NCBI GenBank assembly: GCA_949130485.1
Contig: OX422189.1
Coordinates: 9,119,220 to 9,183,219 of the forward strand
From: Agelas oroides
Taxonomy: Eukaryota > Porifera > Demospongiae > Agelasida > Agelasidae
Length of the DNA: 64,000 nt
Direction of reading: 5' to 3'
Shown here: piece by piece, positions 47,265-58,861 of the stretch
Numbering within the stretch: the first letter of the stretch is position 1
Layout of the letters: the number at the start of each line of letters is the position of its first letter
Notes under the pieces: model-generated
What the model saw: the letters and a program-made list of their open reading frames with translations, nothing else
The model's database searches: none
Told to the model about the DNA's origin: nothing
Program-made: the position numbers and the translations under genes

Positions 47265-49528
47265 ATGTTCAAGATGGGCATACACTCGAAGCTCAGCTTC
47301 AAGTTTCTAGTGAGTCTGTCGTTGCTAGTGAACGGCATTTTTCTCGTACGGATGTTACTGAGCCACTCGGAGAGTGTAAAGCTGGTGTCTGTCAACTCCT
47401 TAGAGCTAGAGCCTCCACGACTGTCACACCGCATGTCAAGCCCTGGTAAGCTAATCCATAGATACGTAATATGACACGGATCTAAGGCTAATCAGCGTAA
47501 GTGTGTACATACATGTACATGTACATGTACATGTACGTGTCATCTTGCAGTGGTTGGATATGGATATATGTAGGTAGATGTACATTCTGTGACAGATAGA
47601 TGTATAGAATTGTCATGACTTATTGCTACCTGTCTTCTCAGATCTGGCCTAAGTTTCCATCAGTTTCATCAGTTCCCATATATGGCATGGCAAGCAACAA
47701 AAGCTAGGCAGTGGCCTGGGAATGAGTCACGTGTACTGAACATGTACTGCTATAGTCTGGAGCTAGCATAATTCATTTTTCAGGCAGGAGAATATTCCTC
47801 TCAGTAGGCTTTTACACGTATGAATACTGAATGCCAGAAATCAAGGCGAAGAAAATCCTTCACCAAAAGTGAGAATCAAACCTGAAACTTTAGTCCACAA
47901 TAGAAAACCTGTTACGTATTTACTAACACTTTATAAACTGACAGTCATAGTGTATGCAATACACAACTCAGTCTCCTGTTGTATTGTGGTACCACTGAAC
48001 AGTTAATTTTGTTTGTGGTACCAATAGTGCAGAATCAGTGCTGGCATTCGCAATTCATGCAAATTGACGGCTTTCTGACTCCAAAAATAAAAGTTGCACC
48101 AATTCAAGAAGCTAAGGGAATAGAGAGTTTACGAATGTAAGCTCTCAGTCTGTACCATAACACGACCAATGTCTACAAGCCTGCTAAGTAGCCTGTTTGA
48201 TTGATCGTCTATTAACGCCGTTGTCCATTACTGAATGGTTAATATTCTTTCTTGTTTTCTCAGGTGCAGACGAAACTCATTCAGATAACGACTACCACTT
48301 CCAGGCTGGTGCCATCCTCAAAGATGTCCATCCCTCAGAACTGGACACATGCACTGTGAACGACTCCTCACTCCCTCACCACACTAGGAACCTTAACAAT
48401 TTTATAAACACCTTACAGACCATAATCCCAGCTCCAACTGAATTCTTTTCACAGTATAAAAATCCTTGCTGGAATTCAACCATCTCAATTACAAACAAGA
48501 TCCAGAAATTATTCAAACATAAAGGAGGATCGTTAACCGACGCTGAGGCTTCCTATATCATGAGTGAAATGTTTAGTCCAGATACAAGAAACCAGAGGCG
48601 AGTAGAACAGTCTCTAGTCTGTATTCCTAAAGTCTTCTTTATTGGTTTTCCGAGGAGCGGAAGCACGCAGCTCTACAGAATGTTGACTCGACACCCCCAG
48701 CTTGTTGGTGGAGCTAACAAGGAGCCACACTGGTGGACTAAATTCTCCTTCACAGCAAAATTCCCTCACAATATCCTTGCCGTTGTCCGTTACCTAATTC
48801 ACTATCAAGAAGCAGCTAAGCATGTGGCACAACACCATGACAGTTTGCTCATTGATGCCAGCCAGTCAACTGTATGGGATACTCGAAGTACCAAGAATCT
48901 CTGCATACTGCCCACTCTCATCTCCAGCCTGGTACCCTCTGCCAAGTACATTGTATTGATGAGAGACCCAGTTGGCAGATTGTACTCTGATTTCACTTAC
49001 ATTTGTAGTGAATACTGGCGGGTTCACAAAGCACAGCCACCCTTGCAGTACACAAAGCATAGTCCAGAAATGTTCCACATTGCTGTGCAAAGAGAGTTGC
49101 AAGGATTTCAGAAGTGTTTAGAAAGCCATCCCTTAGATGTGTGCACACATTTTGCGCTCCAGGGAAGTGAAGACAAATCAATATCTGGATGTGGGCGGGT
49201 AAGGTTAGGAATAAGTTTGTACTTTGTGCACCTTGTTAAATGGCTCAAGGCCATTCCACGAGACAACTTTTTGTTGTTAAGAACCAATGATCTTGAGAAA
49301 GATCCGTATGCCATTTTGAAGGAGATATGGAAGTTTCTGGGGCTTCCTCCACAGTCTACAGTCGAGTTACATGACATACTCTACAATCACACTCACAGCA
49401 ACCTACTCTCACAAACCAGGATGCAGCCTCAAACACAACAGATGTTACAAGAATTCTTTAAACCCTACAACAGAAAATTGGCAGAACTTTTGAAAGATGA
49501 CAAGTATTTATGGCAAGACAGCTCCTAG
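47265..49528 (+). CDS. CHST15-like: CHST15-like sulfotransferase B (type II Golgi membrane protein)
   Basis: Two exons: 47265-47445 and 48264-49528, phase-1 intron (CCT G / GT GCA), about 481 aa. Exon 1 encodes a short cytosolic tail and TM (FLVSLSLLVNGIFLVRMLL). Translation may instead start at the ATG at 47,274. The catalytic domain has GFPRSGSTQLYRML (5'-PSB), NKEPHWWTKFSF, STVWDTR, YIVLMRDPVGRLYSDFTYI (3'-PB), RLGISLYFVHLVKWL and QEFFKPYNRKLAELLKDDKY. It shares exon structure and domain order with gene A, which shows that the pair arose by inverted duplication. Predicted reaction: PAPS-dependent sulfation of glycosaminoglycan in the Golgi lumen. N-glycosylation sequons in the stem and catalytic region agree with lumenal location. 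Confidence 0.87.
47514..47537. repeat. (ACATGT)n short repeat
   Basis: Four units of TACATG in the intron of sulfotransferase B, self-complementary. Confidence 0.8.
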
Positions 49529-50150
49529 TGCAGTAGCAGAGTTCAGATCAGATGTACAGCCTTAATTCATGTCCAGAAAATTTTATCATGATGGCTACCT
49601 AGTCTCCATATTATGAGAGTCTGGCCATGCGGGACTAATGGCTAGCACCTTCATTCTACAATCATACTACAGAAAATTTGATTACTTTGCCATATACGTA
49701 TGGCAGTTTTGGATCTACATTAAATTTTCATGTGTATTACTATCTAGTATACAGCTACAGCATACATGTATGTCCTCCAATGCATGGTTGTACTAATCGC
49801 TTACTCTCGGGTAGCTATAGCTACAGGCATGGGTATATACATTCTGTGCTTTTGCAAGGGGTTAGTCACTTACTGGTTGCCTGTTGAAGCATTTGCAACT
49901 GGGATCAGTCAGTGAAAATCACTTGATATTGATTTTGATCCTGGTCACAAACACTTTAGCACATGACCTATAACTGCTGACCTCTTGTTTTGTGCAGTGC
50001 TATATACTGTGACTATTATACTCAAAATCTGATTGTATTGTTAGTGCACCTACTCCAACTGATCCTTAACAGTCACACCAAACAAATGCAGTCATCATGG
50101 AGCTCTACAATGTACACCAATGCATCAATAATTAAGCAACGCATGAATAA

Positions 50151-50378
50151 TTGAAGGACTGAGAAGCATAGTGGTCTAACCCACAAATGTTGAGTTAGCC
50201 CCCCCTAACATGGAAATACTCTTAAAATGCATTTCAGAAGATGCTGAACATTTAGGAATTTGAAATTTCTGACCACATGTTCATATGGTATGTATGTTTT
50301 TTATTGCATATTTGCACAATTCATGCAATTTTCAGTACTTCATTTTGGGTTAGACCACTATGCTTCTCAGCCCTTCAA
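50151..50378. mobile_element. Palindromic MITE-like element
   Basis: Inverted arms of about 33 bp, beginning TTGAAGGACTGAGAAGCATA and ending TATGCTTCTCAGCCCTTCAA, are 228 bp end to end. It interrupts a duplicated flank: CCAACTGATCCTTAACAGTC occurs on both sides (about 50,055 and 50,413). Confidence 0.8.
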
Positions 50379-50446
50379 TTGACTATTATGCTCAAGATAG
50401 TCCACCTACTCCAACTGATCCTTAACAGTCACACCAAACAGTCATC

Positions 50447-50672
50447 ATGGAGCTCTACAATGTACACAATGTTTTACGTGTGTCACCAGGAGCTTATGAA
50501 CCGCCCGGACGTTAGTGGTCCATGGAGCTCTACAATGTACACAATGTTTTATGTGTGTCACCAGGAGCTTATGAACCGCCCGGACGTTAGTGGTCCATGG
50601 AGCTCTACAATGTACACAATGTTTTATGTGTGTCACCAGGAGTTTATGAACCGCCCGGACGTTAGTGGTCCT
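50447..50672. repeat. 75-bp tandem repeat, three copies
   Basis: Unit CATGGAGCTCTACAATGTAC through CGCCCGGACGTTAGTGGTC, three nearly identical copies. The 75-bp period keeps frames open in both directions, giving artefactual repeat ORFs. Confidence 0.9.
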
Positions 50673-51029
50673 TGTGGCCACAACCACTTTCTGGTGCTCA
50701 TAAGCTCCTACTGGTGGCTCCACTCGCAACTTTCAGTAGAACACCATGCACTTGTTTTAGTATGCTGGTATTATGCTCAATGCTTCCAGCATTTCATAAT
50801 GGATAATTAGCAACGCTATCTACGTGGTTGTGTCCAAGTGTCTCATAGCTTTGTGGATAATCGGAGGGTACACCTGTCATAGTAGAGACTGGGGAATGGA
50901 AATACAAGAACATGGTTGAGTTCTCCCCACATGCAATCCTAACATGTATGTAGCAGAAAATTACTCTTTTGTGGAGATATTTCTGTAAGTGATTTATAAA
51001 TAAGTCAAGCATAGAAGCATGCCCAGTGG

Positions 51030-54000
51030 CTATTTGAGTACTGAAGAAAGTACTGGAAAGGGGTTCTGTTTGCTGACGACCAGTTTCTGGTGTTGGTGAG
51101 ATATGTAGCCCCTGATGTACGCCTGTGTGTAGGAAGAGAAATACAGTGAGGGTGACATATTTCAGTTCTCTTGGAATACTGAAGCTGTACAGAGTTTGTG
51201 GCTGATAAGTTTTGTAGTTGATTCAATTACGCCCACTTGAGGTGGTATTGAACTAGCCTTGTTCCCAGGCTCATTTCCTCTTACACGAGAGGAAATGAGC
51301 ATGGGAGGAAATGAGCATGGGAGGAAATGAGCCTGGGAACGAGGCTATTATGAACGATGAATGATGAACTAGACTTGTGTTCAAAGGGAGTTTGTAGATG
51401 TGTGTGTAAGCATGTAGCAAAGGTAAAGTGAAGTTGAGTGTAGAGGTATGTTAGCCTCATTCCCAGGCCACCCGGGAATGAGGCTACTGTGTGTGTAGGT
51501 ACTGAATCCATGGCGTACATGTACCTTATCAATGAGGTTAGCAACGATGCACTGGACTTCATCAATGTCAATCTCTGTTTCTCCCAAGAATTGTAAGGAT
51601 CCTTCAAACGCCTTCAGTGGCAGCTGGTGGGTCCCCAAAAGAAGGTACCTAATGGGAGGGGCCAAGAGGGAGGAGAAAGGACAGTATTAGAAAAAATCTG
51701 CGTTGTTTATGTACTAGCTTTTCTACTTCTCTCTTCTCCCATTGCTACCGTCCCCTTCCTGCTTATCACCTTTCCCCTTTTTCCTTACCACAATCATATT
51801 CCCTTTCTTATTGCTAAATCCTTCCCTTCCACCTTGCTACCTTTTTCCTAGTCTCTGAATCATACACTCCCCCTTTTTGTTACCTTCTCCCCTTCCTTCT
51901 CACTACATCCTCCTTCCTTCTCGCTACATTCTCCCTTCCTTCTCGCTACATTCTCCTTGCTATATCCTCCCTCCCTTCTTGCTACATTCTCCCTTCCTTC
52001 TCGCTACATTCTCCTTGCTATATCCTCCTTCCTCCTTGCTATATCCTCCTTCCTCCTTGCTATATCCTCCTTCCTCCTTGCTATATCCTCCTTCCTCCTT
52101 GCTATATCCTCCTTCCTCCTTGCTATATCCTCCTTCCTCCTTGCTATATCCTCCCTCCCTTCTTGCTACATTCTCCCTCCCTTCTTGCTACATTCTCCTT
52201 GCTATATCCTCCCATTTCACTTTGCTACCCTCCTCTTCCTCCTCCCCTTACACTTTCTTGAAGAGGTTTCTGTATGCAATGATCTTCAGCTTCTCAAGGA
52301 TGAGGAAGATCCGGTAATGGATGAAAAACTCCTGTGCAGAAGAAAGTAAACCCACTGGCATTCACAGAGAATCAGGGGCACATTGACCAGGCCTTTGGTT
52401 CAATACAGTTTTTTTCTCGCACAATGTGGAGTTTAAAAGCAACTGAAAGCAACAAAAGCAAGAGCGGAAATGTCTACAAAAAGTATGCTTTGTGAAAACT
52501 GTAGAAAAGGCTACCGTATAGCCGGAAATATTGGCGGTCTTTAAATTTGGCGGTTTGGCCCTAAACCGATCGTAAAAAAATATTAAATTTGGCGGTGGCA
52601 TCTCAGGTCCATTCATCAAGGGTTGTTATCGTCTCTCGGTTGAGGTACTTGAACAAAGCCATGTGTTTGCAAATTTACAAGAAATAAAACTGGCAGCGCA
52701 CTAGCGCCGAGCTAGCTACTTGTACAGCCACATAGAGGGGCACCAGACAGGACCAAGAGCGCTACTGCACGCATTATGTCATTACGCGTTGCGTACGAAA
52801 TAATGTTGGTAGATTTTAATTTGGCGGTTTCAACCCCGACCGCCAAACCGCCAAATTTAATTCCCCGTCAAATTTTCCGGCTATACAGTATATTGGACGC
52901 TTGTTGGACTGCACACGGCTAGCAAAGAACTTTTCTGCTGGCAACATTTCTCGTACGTTTTGTTACTCATCTTTTGTCCAATATGATGAGCAACAAAGCA
53001 TACTCGAAACGTTGCTAAAAGAGCAATTCTAATTTTTTTCCCCAGCCGTGTGCAATCCAAACAAGCGTTCAATAACGTTTACATTTACTACTGTTCTGGT
53101 TCTCGGTAATCAATTGTGGAACATCTTCACATAGATGAGACCCAAGTTATCACAGAAATATTTCGAATGCACAAAATGCTCTGTACCTCATTCTTCTCCA
53201 ATGCTTCTGAGAACAGTAGTAAATTCCCCTGGCTAGCAGAGAGGAAACATGACACCATCAACTGCTGTCTAGTCTCATTCCCAGACCAAATCTGGGCATG
53301 AGACTAGCAGCACTCTTGCTTAGTGATACAACACTTAAGATTTTAAGAATATAGAACGCTTTGTAGTTTCAGTCCCAGATGCAAAACCAACCCCATGCAT
53401 TGTAATATATGTACCAAGTGAGGTCTGGGAATGAGCGTACCTGATTGCTCTAGCCACGTCCACAAACTGAAGTAAATGATATTTCCTCAGTAACTCTAAC
53501 TTGGGTAGTTGGCCCTAGAGGGAGAGAAGGAGTACATGCTACAATAAACTCTGAGTTTCCTTGGTAACATAGTGCACCATAATCCATACCAGCAACATCC
53601 TCACTGGGATGAGGTAGATTAAGATTAGCCTGTAGAAAGAAGGATGATGTACGTTACACTAGTCTCAATCCCAAGTTCAGAGAGGAGGAGGAGACTTAAG
53701 GGTTAACCACATGATCCTGACATCATGATGATGTCGTCAGCTAACTGTTCAGCATGTTTACCGTTTGTTTTGTCGTGCTGACAAGTGGCATCTTATGAAA
53801 GCAAACTCCAAGTATTCTGCAGCTAGTGGATAACAGATAATGAGGGGTGTGAAGAAGGCTCTGTCACCAAATGTAGCTACTAAAAGATACTATCGAGTTC
53901 TGACAAGTGCACATCCTACTATAGCTCTAGCATCTTTTCCAGGCAGCAGCCTCATTCCTGGGCTCTCCCATTGACCCTGGCGAAAAATGAAGGAGAGTTA

Positions 54001-57000
54001 GGATTTGTCAGCTAGGGCAGAGGGGAGAGCCTGAGAACGAGGCTCAATCTTTCACTGGTAGTCCACTAAGCATTAGAAAGCTTGTGAGTGAGACACTAAG
54101 GTATGGAAGAGTGTCTGGCTATACATGTAGCTACAGATGTCAAGTGTATGAGTATTGTCCTACCTAGCTTAAAGTCACTGTCAAACATGGCTTTCTTCCC
54201 AACAAAATACCTGTGTGTGTAAATGTGTGTGTGTGTGTGTGCAGAATAGCAGCAAATAGTCACATGTCTCACTTGTTGGCAACATAGGGAAAAAATGGCA
54301 CAAAATGAGTAAAAGTGAGAAAGAAGGGAGGAGAGGGGGGAGGAGGGGAAGGAGGAAGGGGCAGAGGGAAAGGAAGGAGGGAGAACTATACCTACACAAA
54401 ACAAACAATGGCTGACACTCATCCTCACCTGTATGTAACCAGCTGCGCAAGACTGAACCTGTCCTTAATGTCTGAGCTGTCAATGGCTCGAATGAGAGGT
54501 TTACACAAGTGGAGCTTGTTTATCTGAGGGGGAGAGGAGATAGAAAGGAGGTAGAGAGGAGGGAGAGAGGAGGTAGAGAGGAGGGAGAGAGGAGGGAGAG
54601 AGGAGGGAGAGAGGAGGTAGAGAGGAGGTAGAGAGGAGGTAGAGAGGAGGTAGAGAGGAGGGAGAGAGGAGGGAGAGAGGAGGTAGAGAGGAGGTAGAGA
54701 GGAGGGAGAGAGGAGGGAGAGAGGAGGTAGAGAGGAGGGAGAGAGGAGGGAGAGAGGAGGGAGAGAGGAGATAGAAAGGAGGTAGAGAGGAGGGAGAGAG
54801 GAGGGAGAGAGGAGGGAGAGAGGAGGTAGAGAGGAGGGAGAGAGGAGGTAGAGAGGAGGGAGAGAGGAGGGAGAGAGGAGGGAGAGAGGAGATAGAAAGG
54901 AGGTAGAGAGGAGGGAGAGAGGAGGGAGAGAGGAGGGAGAGAGGAGGGAGTTGAGTAAAAGAGAACTTTGATATAGTTGCACATATATAATCTCCCGAAA
55001 AAGACTGATTTTAACATCGATGTACACTAGCACTAAAAGAGATCGAAAGACCACACAAAATAGGATCTTAACAACTAACTGTTAACAATCGATAGCACTT
55101 AACACTAACTCTGAAATAGATCTTGAAGAGTTGGTTCACTAGCGCCAGTGTTCCCCACCGCTTAGAGTTTTCCAGTGATGTACGACTAGAGATAAAAATC
55201 AAGAAATCAGATCAACATCAGAATGAAATGAGGACTACAAACATGGGAGTGACTCATTACCTGTCACTGACGCACAATCTAAAGCATGCCATGATTTGAT
55301 CAGCTGCTTTCTCAAGCATCTCCCCTGGCTTGGTGTGACCAACGGATGTCCGCTGTGCTTCTGCCTGTGAGAGAGATGAAAGAATGAAGAGGTAGAGAGA
55401 AGGAAGGTGGGAGGGAGAGAGGGATCAAGCGAGGGTTAGGAAGGGAGAAAGGGAGGATGTCGGAAAGGAGGAATGGAAGGGTGAAGAAGAATAGGAAGGG
55501 AGGAGAAAGAGAGAATGGAGAGAGAATGGAGAGAGAATGGAGAGAGGACGATGGTGGGTAAGGGAGGAAGAGAAAGGGAGGATGGGTAGGGAAGGAGGGA
55601 TGGAAAAACGAAGGAGGGTAATCCAGGAAGAGCAGGCAAGTAACAAAGGAGGGGGGGCAGTGGAATGAAATAGAGAAAAGGATTTACCCTCCTGACTTAT
55701 CATCATGCATACACACCTTCAGTGCAAGGAGTCTCAGGTCAAGAACCACGGTTTGTAAGGTGGGCAACCCCCTGCAAGGAGAACACGAGGTCACCTCTAA
55801 TGCATGTCATACTCTTACCAGAAGTTACTTTGTTGTTCAGAACACACCACAAATCATTGCAACTTGGACAATATCTTCAATACATCCTTGTAATGTAACC
55901 AAGGTCGAGGCTGCAGACATTGCTCGTACAACAACTACGACATAAACACTCACCAGTTTTCTTCCTTCTGGGATTGAAACACTTTCAGAAATGATCTTAA
56001 GCCAGTTAAGGTCTACATGCAAGACATCCTGAACAAAGCAAGTGTCATGGCTCATTACTCCTTCTCCTTCACAAACTAGAAATTCATTGATATTTTTTTG
56101 AAGAAGAAAGAGTGATGTATCACAACAATGACCAAGGACCCCCTCAGAGAAGAACTTCGTGAAAGTAGCTGTTCCAATGCTTCAAGTAGCGCTTGTGAAT
56201 AGTGGAGCTTTCATGGGGAAATACATGAATCAAATAGCTGTTGTTACACTCACCTCACAGGATATGTGTATACTTACTACTTAACCTCGTTCCCAGGCTC
56301 TCCCCGCTGGGAACGAGGCTACTTACTAATGTAGCTGATCAGTAGATTTCACCATTGAATACTTTAGTCACATACAAAATTTGAACGCTTAAAGAAGCTG
56401 GTTGGTGGCCTGAAGATGTTCCATCTTAGACCGGTAGGTCAGCTGCTGAAAAGAATTTCCAACAACAAACAAAAGAACTGTACGGTTTCGCATGGAGGAT
56501 ACTGTACCACAACTGACTGACAGGCAAAAGCATCCAGCAGGTCTCCACTGGAAACTGCAGCGGCACACCTGGGGTCAAGGTTCAGAGGTCAAAGGTCACA
56601 CCAGATAACCAGCCAAATTTTGATGGAGAAATGTAATATATACCTAATGTGTGCGGCAAATATTTCATCATAGGGAGGTTCCAGGTAAGTCTGACACTGT
56701 TCCTCAAAATTCACCTGCAGAATAAGGTGGTAAAAATAACAAATTCTGTCCATTATGTCTTTTTTCATCAGGGACATGCCCTGAACATATGGTGGGAAAC
56801 TTTTGCAGGAGAAAACTTTCACAAATTGGCGAAAAATAAGATTTTTGCAGAGAAAACTTTTGCAGATTGCTTGCTGGTGCTGCCAGAGGACACCACACCG
56901 CCAAATTTTGCGGAGAAAACTTTCGCAAATAGCCACAAAACCTCGAAATTTGCGAAAGTTTTCTCTCTCGAATGTTTCCACGGTATGAAGCTGGCCAGCT

Positions 57001-58573
57001 ACCATCATTAAGGCAGTACCATCATGCTACAATTTTTGCATGTATTTAAGTTTTCAGTGTTTATAGCAATACAAAAAATAATGCAATATTTACAGATTTT
57101 GTATTAAACTAGCAAGTAACTCTTGACTATTACTGCGGCATGCTCTGTGGGAGGGGCTAAGCATATTCACAAAGATAAAATCACGAATAATTTAGCTCAC
57201 AATGGTAAAATCGTAGAGGTACACGAACATTGTTGTAGTGTTAGAGTAACAACAAACGCTGTACCTGGAGTCTTGGGTTCTGGGCATGGGGATGCTGGAA
57301 TGAGATGAACTCCTGCAATAGGGCAAAAACGGGTACTCAAATACTAGTCTCGCTCCCAGACCCTTCTGAAAAGTAGATAGTTTCAAACAGCGTCTGGTGT
57401 TCTAAGTGACATTTCTCATCACATGAGATGCAGCTGTACTGTGCAAAGTTTTATAACCAACCAGGATCGATCTTGACTTCCTGACAGCTTCATACACAGA
57501 CTGCTGCATAGCATGGTTTACTCAAGAAGGCTACATAGCTTCCCGAAACAGCCAGCGAGACAAGTCTTCCCTACGCCCAATTTAACTCGGGATAGATACT
57601 TATACTAGTTCACACTCACTATGTGTTCTGCCATCTGATTGAATTTCAAGTCATGTGACAAGACGTGTTACTCAGAACACCATATCCTCTTGTAACGTGT
57701 GGGAGGGTCTGAGCGTGAGACCAGGATCGTACAAGGTGTTGGTATGGAAAGAGTGCTCACACGAAAGCTGACACAGTTACTCTTACCGACAAAATTTCTC
57801 CATCACATTCCTGAATTGCTCTGTTGACCTGCAGTGTATATGTATGCAGACAGACCGACAGACAGACAGACCGACAGACAGACAGACAGACAGATGGACG
57901 GACAGACAGACAGACAGATGGACGGACAGACAGACAGATAGACAGATGGACGGACAGACAGACAGATAGACAGATGGACGGACAGACAGACAGACCGACA
58001 GACAGACAGATGGACGGACAGACAGACAGACAGACGGACAGACAGACGGACAGACAGACAGATGGACAGACGGACAGACAGACAGACAGACAGAGGTAGT
58101 AGCTCATACTAAGCTCTTAACCTGGGTATAAGGCTAACTTACGGGGGAATGCTAAATGCATACACAACATTTTTCAGAGTGGCAATATCAAGGTGTTCAC
58201 TTCCATAAGTGCAGTAGTGTAATATATTTGTGGGTCATAATTTACTAGATTCGACCCCGTAACTCAGAGCTTCCTTTGAGCTCACTGCATGTTAATCTCG
58301 TGTAGCCAAACTAGGAGAGTCTGGCTATGCACGACTACCTAAAAGAGGTAGACTGCAAAGTTGCTTGTGATTGTGACTATGGCAAATATTCCCCATCACT
58401 TTAACCGCGAGTAGACTGTATTATTTTCTTCTCTCAGAGAGTCTGGCACTGCATGAAAGAACTTTAGCCTCTTGCAAGTCAGAACCAGGAAGTAAGTCTC
58501 ACTTGCAAGACTAATTCAACTTGAGCTAACATCATACCTGCTGTAGGTAGCGATTCAGAGCGCCATAGGCCAT
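51030..58573 (-). CDS. PCID2: PCID2 (PCI-domain subunit of TREX-2 mRNA-export complex), complete
   Basis: Eighteen exons on the minus strand, 399 aa, the same length as the human protein as I recall it. Exons 5' to 3': 58538-58573, 57787-57828, 57265-57312, 56644-56714, 56503-56568, 55954-55995, 55717-55771, 55261-55364, 55110-55185, 54429-54523, 54164-54210, 53762-53822, 53590-53629, 53441-53514, 53187-53232, 52252-52331, 51525-51648, 51030-51122. Every junction keeps phase. Diagnostic stretches: [95 protein letters not shown]. The C-terminal half is the PCI winged-helix platform. The family partners GANP/SAC3, ENY2, DSS1 and centrin at the nuclear pore for mRNA export. Introns hold many repeats but no frame damage. 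Confidence 0.95.
51254..51347. mobile_element. GTTCCCAGGC-family palindromic element
   Basis: Begins TAGCCTTGTTCCCAGGCTC and ends GCCTGGGAACGAGGCTA, with GAGGAAATGAGCATGG direct repeats inside. It lies in the last PCID2 intron. A minimal 34-bp member follows at 51,452-51,485. Confidence 0.8.
51452..51485. mobile_element. Minimal GTTCCCAGGC-family palindrome (34 bp)
   Basis: TAGCCTCATTCCCAGGCC followed by its near-perfect inverse ending GGGAATGAGGCTA, with essentially no loop. Confidence 0.8.
51880..52215. repeat. 21-bp minisatellite (PCID2 intron)
   Basis: Pyrimidine-rich field in which CCTTCCTCCTTGCTATATCC repeats at a 21-bp period about six times (52,010-52,160), with diverged units either side. 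It produces an artefactual FLLAISS-repeat ORF. Confidence 0.85.
52512..52890. mobile_element. TIR element, 379 bp, with GGCGGTTT subterminal repeats
   Basis: Ends TACCGTATAGCCGGAAA and TTTTCCGGCTATACAGTA are inverted repeats. TTTGGCGGT motifs recur near both ends in opposite orientation, as in subterminal transposase-binding arrays. No ORF. PCID2 intron. Confidence 0.8.
52891..53074. mobile_element. TIR element, 184 bp, abutting the previous one
   Basis: Arms of about 30 bp, from TATTGGACGCTTGTTGGACT to AGCCGTGTGCAATCCAAACA then AGCGTTCAATA, with an inner palindrome (GTTACTCATC...GATGAGCAAC). It shares its border TA with the element at 52,512-52,890. Confidence 0.8.
53269..53307. mobile_element. 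Minimal palindrome CTAGTCTCATTCCCAG
   Basis: About 39 bp: CTAGTCTCATTCCCAGACC then ATCTGGGCATGAGACTAG. It is related to the GTTCCCAGGC family and lies in a PCID2 intron. Confidence 0.7.
53950..54044. mobile_element. GTTCCCAGGC-family palindromic element
   Basis: CAGCCTCATTCCTGGGCTCT at the left and AGAGCCTGAGAACGAGGCT at the right, inverted, in a PCID2 intron. Confidence 0.7.
54536..54953. repeat. 11-bp purine minisatellite (GGAGGKAGAGA), about 38 units
   Basis: A pure purine strand over about 420 bp immediately upstream (in PCID2 orientation) of the acceptor of the exon at 54,429-54,523. It forms that intron's very long polypyrimidine tract. The LSPSSLPP- and [12 protein letters not shown] ORFs are repeat artefacts. 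Confidence 0.9.
56282..56321. mobile_element. Minimal GTTCCCAGGC-family palindrome (40 bp)
   Basis: TAACCTCGTTCCCAGGCTCT then CCGCTGGGAACGAGGCTA, in a PCID2 intron. Confidence 0.8.
56795..56965. repeat. GAGAAAACTTTYGCA repeat block
   Basis: At least four copies of GAGAAAACTTT(T/C)(G/A)CA in direct orientation and one or more inverted (GCGAAAGTTTTCTC), within a PCID2 intron. Probably a degenerate mobile element; ORFs here are not conserved. Confidence 0.6.
57848..58093. repeat. (GACA)n microsatellite with GGACG interruptions
   Basis: About 245 bp of CAGACAGACAGATGGACGGA repeats in PCID2 intron 2. Confidence 0.95.
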
Positions 58574-58861
58574 CTCTCATGAGCACTCCCTGGTGTCTCT
58601 CAGCTGATTACTGCCTGCTGATTTTCATAGGTTCTCCTCCAATTAGAGCCCACCAACACCTGACATCCTCGTTCCCAAACGCAGACCCCTTGGATTGTTG
58701 TCGTTGCGCGTAGAGGTGGATAGAGTGGGATCGCAGAGACAATGAGTCAGTGGTGAGAAAGCTCTGTGTTTGTATGAAACGATTCAGTACACCAGTGTAG
58801 CCAGTAAGGTTGGTCCTGGCTGCTAGCTGGCTACTTCTCCCAGTCAAACATACATACCTGA
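58574..58861. promoter_or_regulatory. PCID2 upstream region
   Basis: Sequence immediately 5' of the PCID2 ATG; no TATA box recognised. It should contain the PCID2 promoter. It ends at a transposon-like element at 58,862. Confidence 0.4.

Larger units (their letters stand above)
49529..51029. other. Intergenic, convergent 3' ends, repeat-rich
   Basis: Between the 3' ends of sulfotransferase B and PCID2. It contains a palindromic element (50,151-50,378), a 75-bp tandem repeat (50,447-50,672), and a degenerate member of the GAAGCATTTGC...GATCA element family at about 49,884-49,960. No coding sequence recognised. Confidence 0.65.

Noticed and set aside
54425..55054. 209- and 165-codon minus-strand ORFs of SLLPPLSLL type
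   Set aside because: Read-through of the purine minisatellite; only the first 31 codons next to 54,429-54,523 are a true PCID2 exon.
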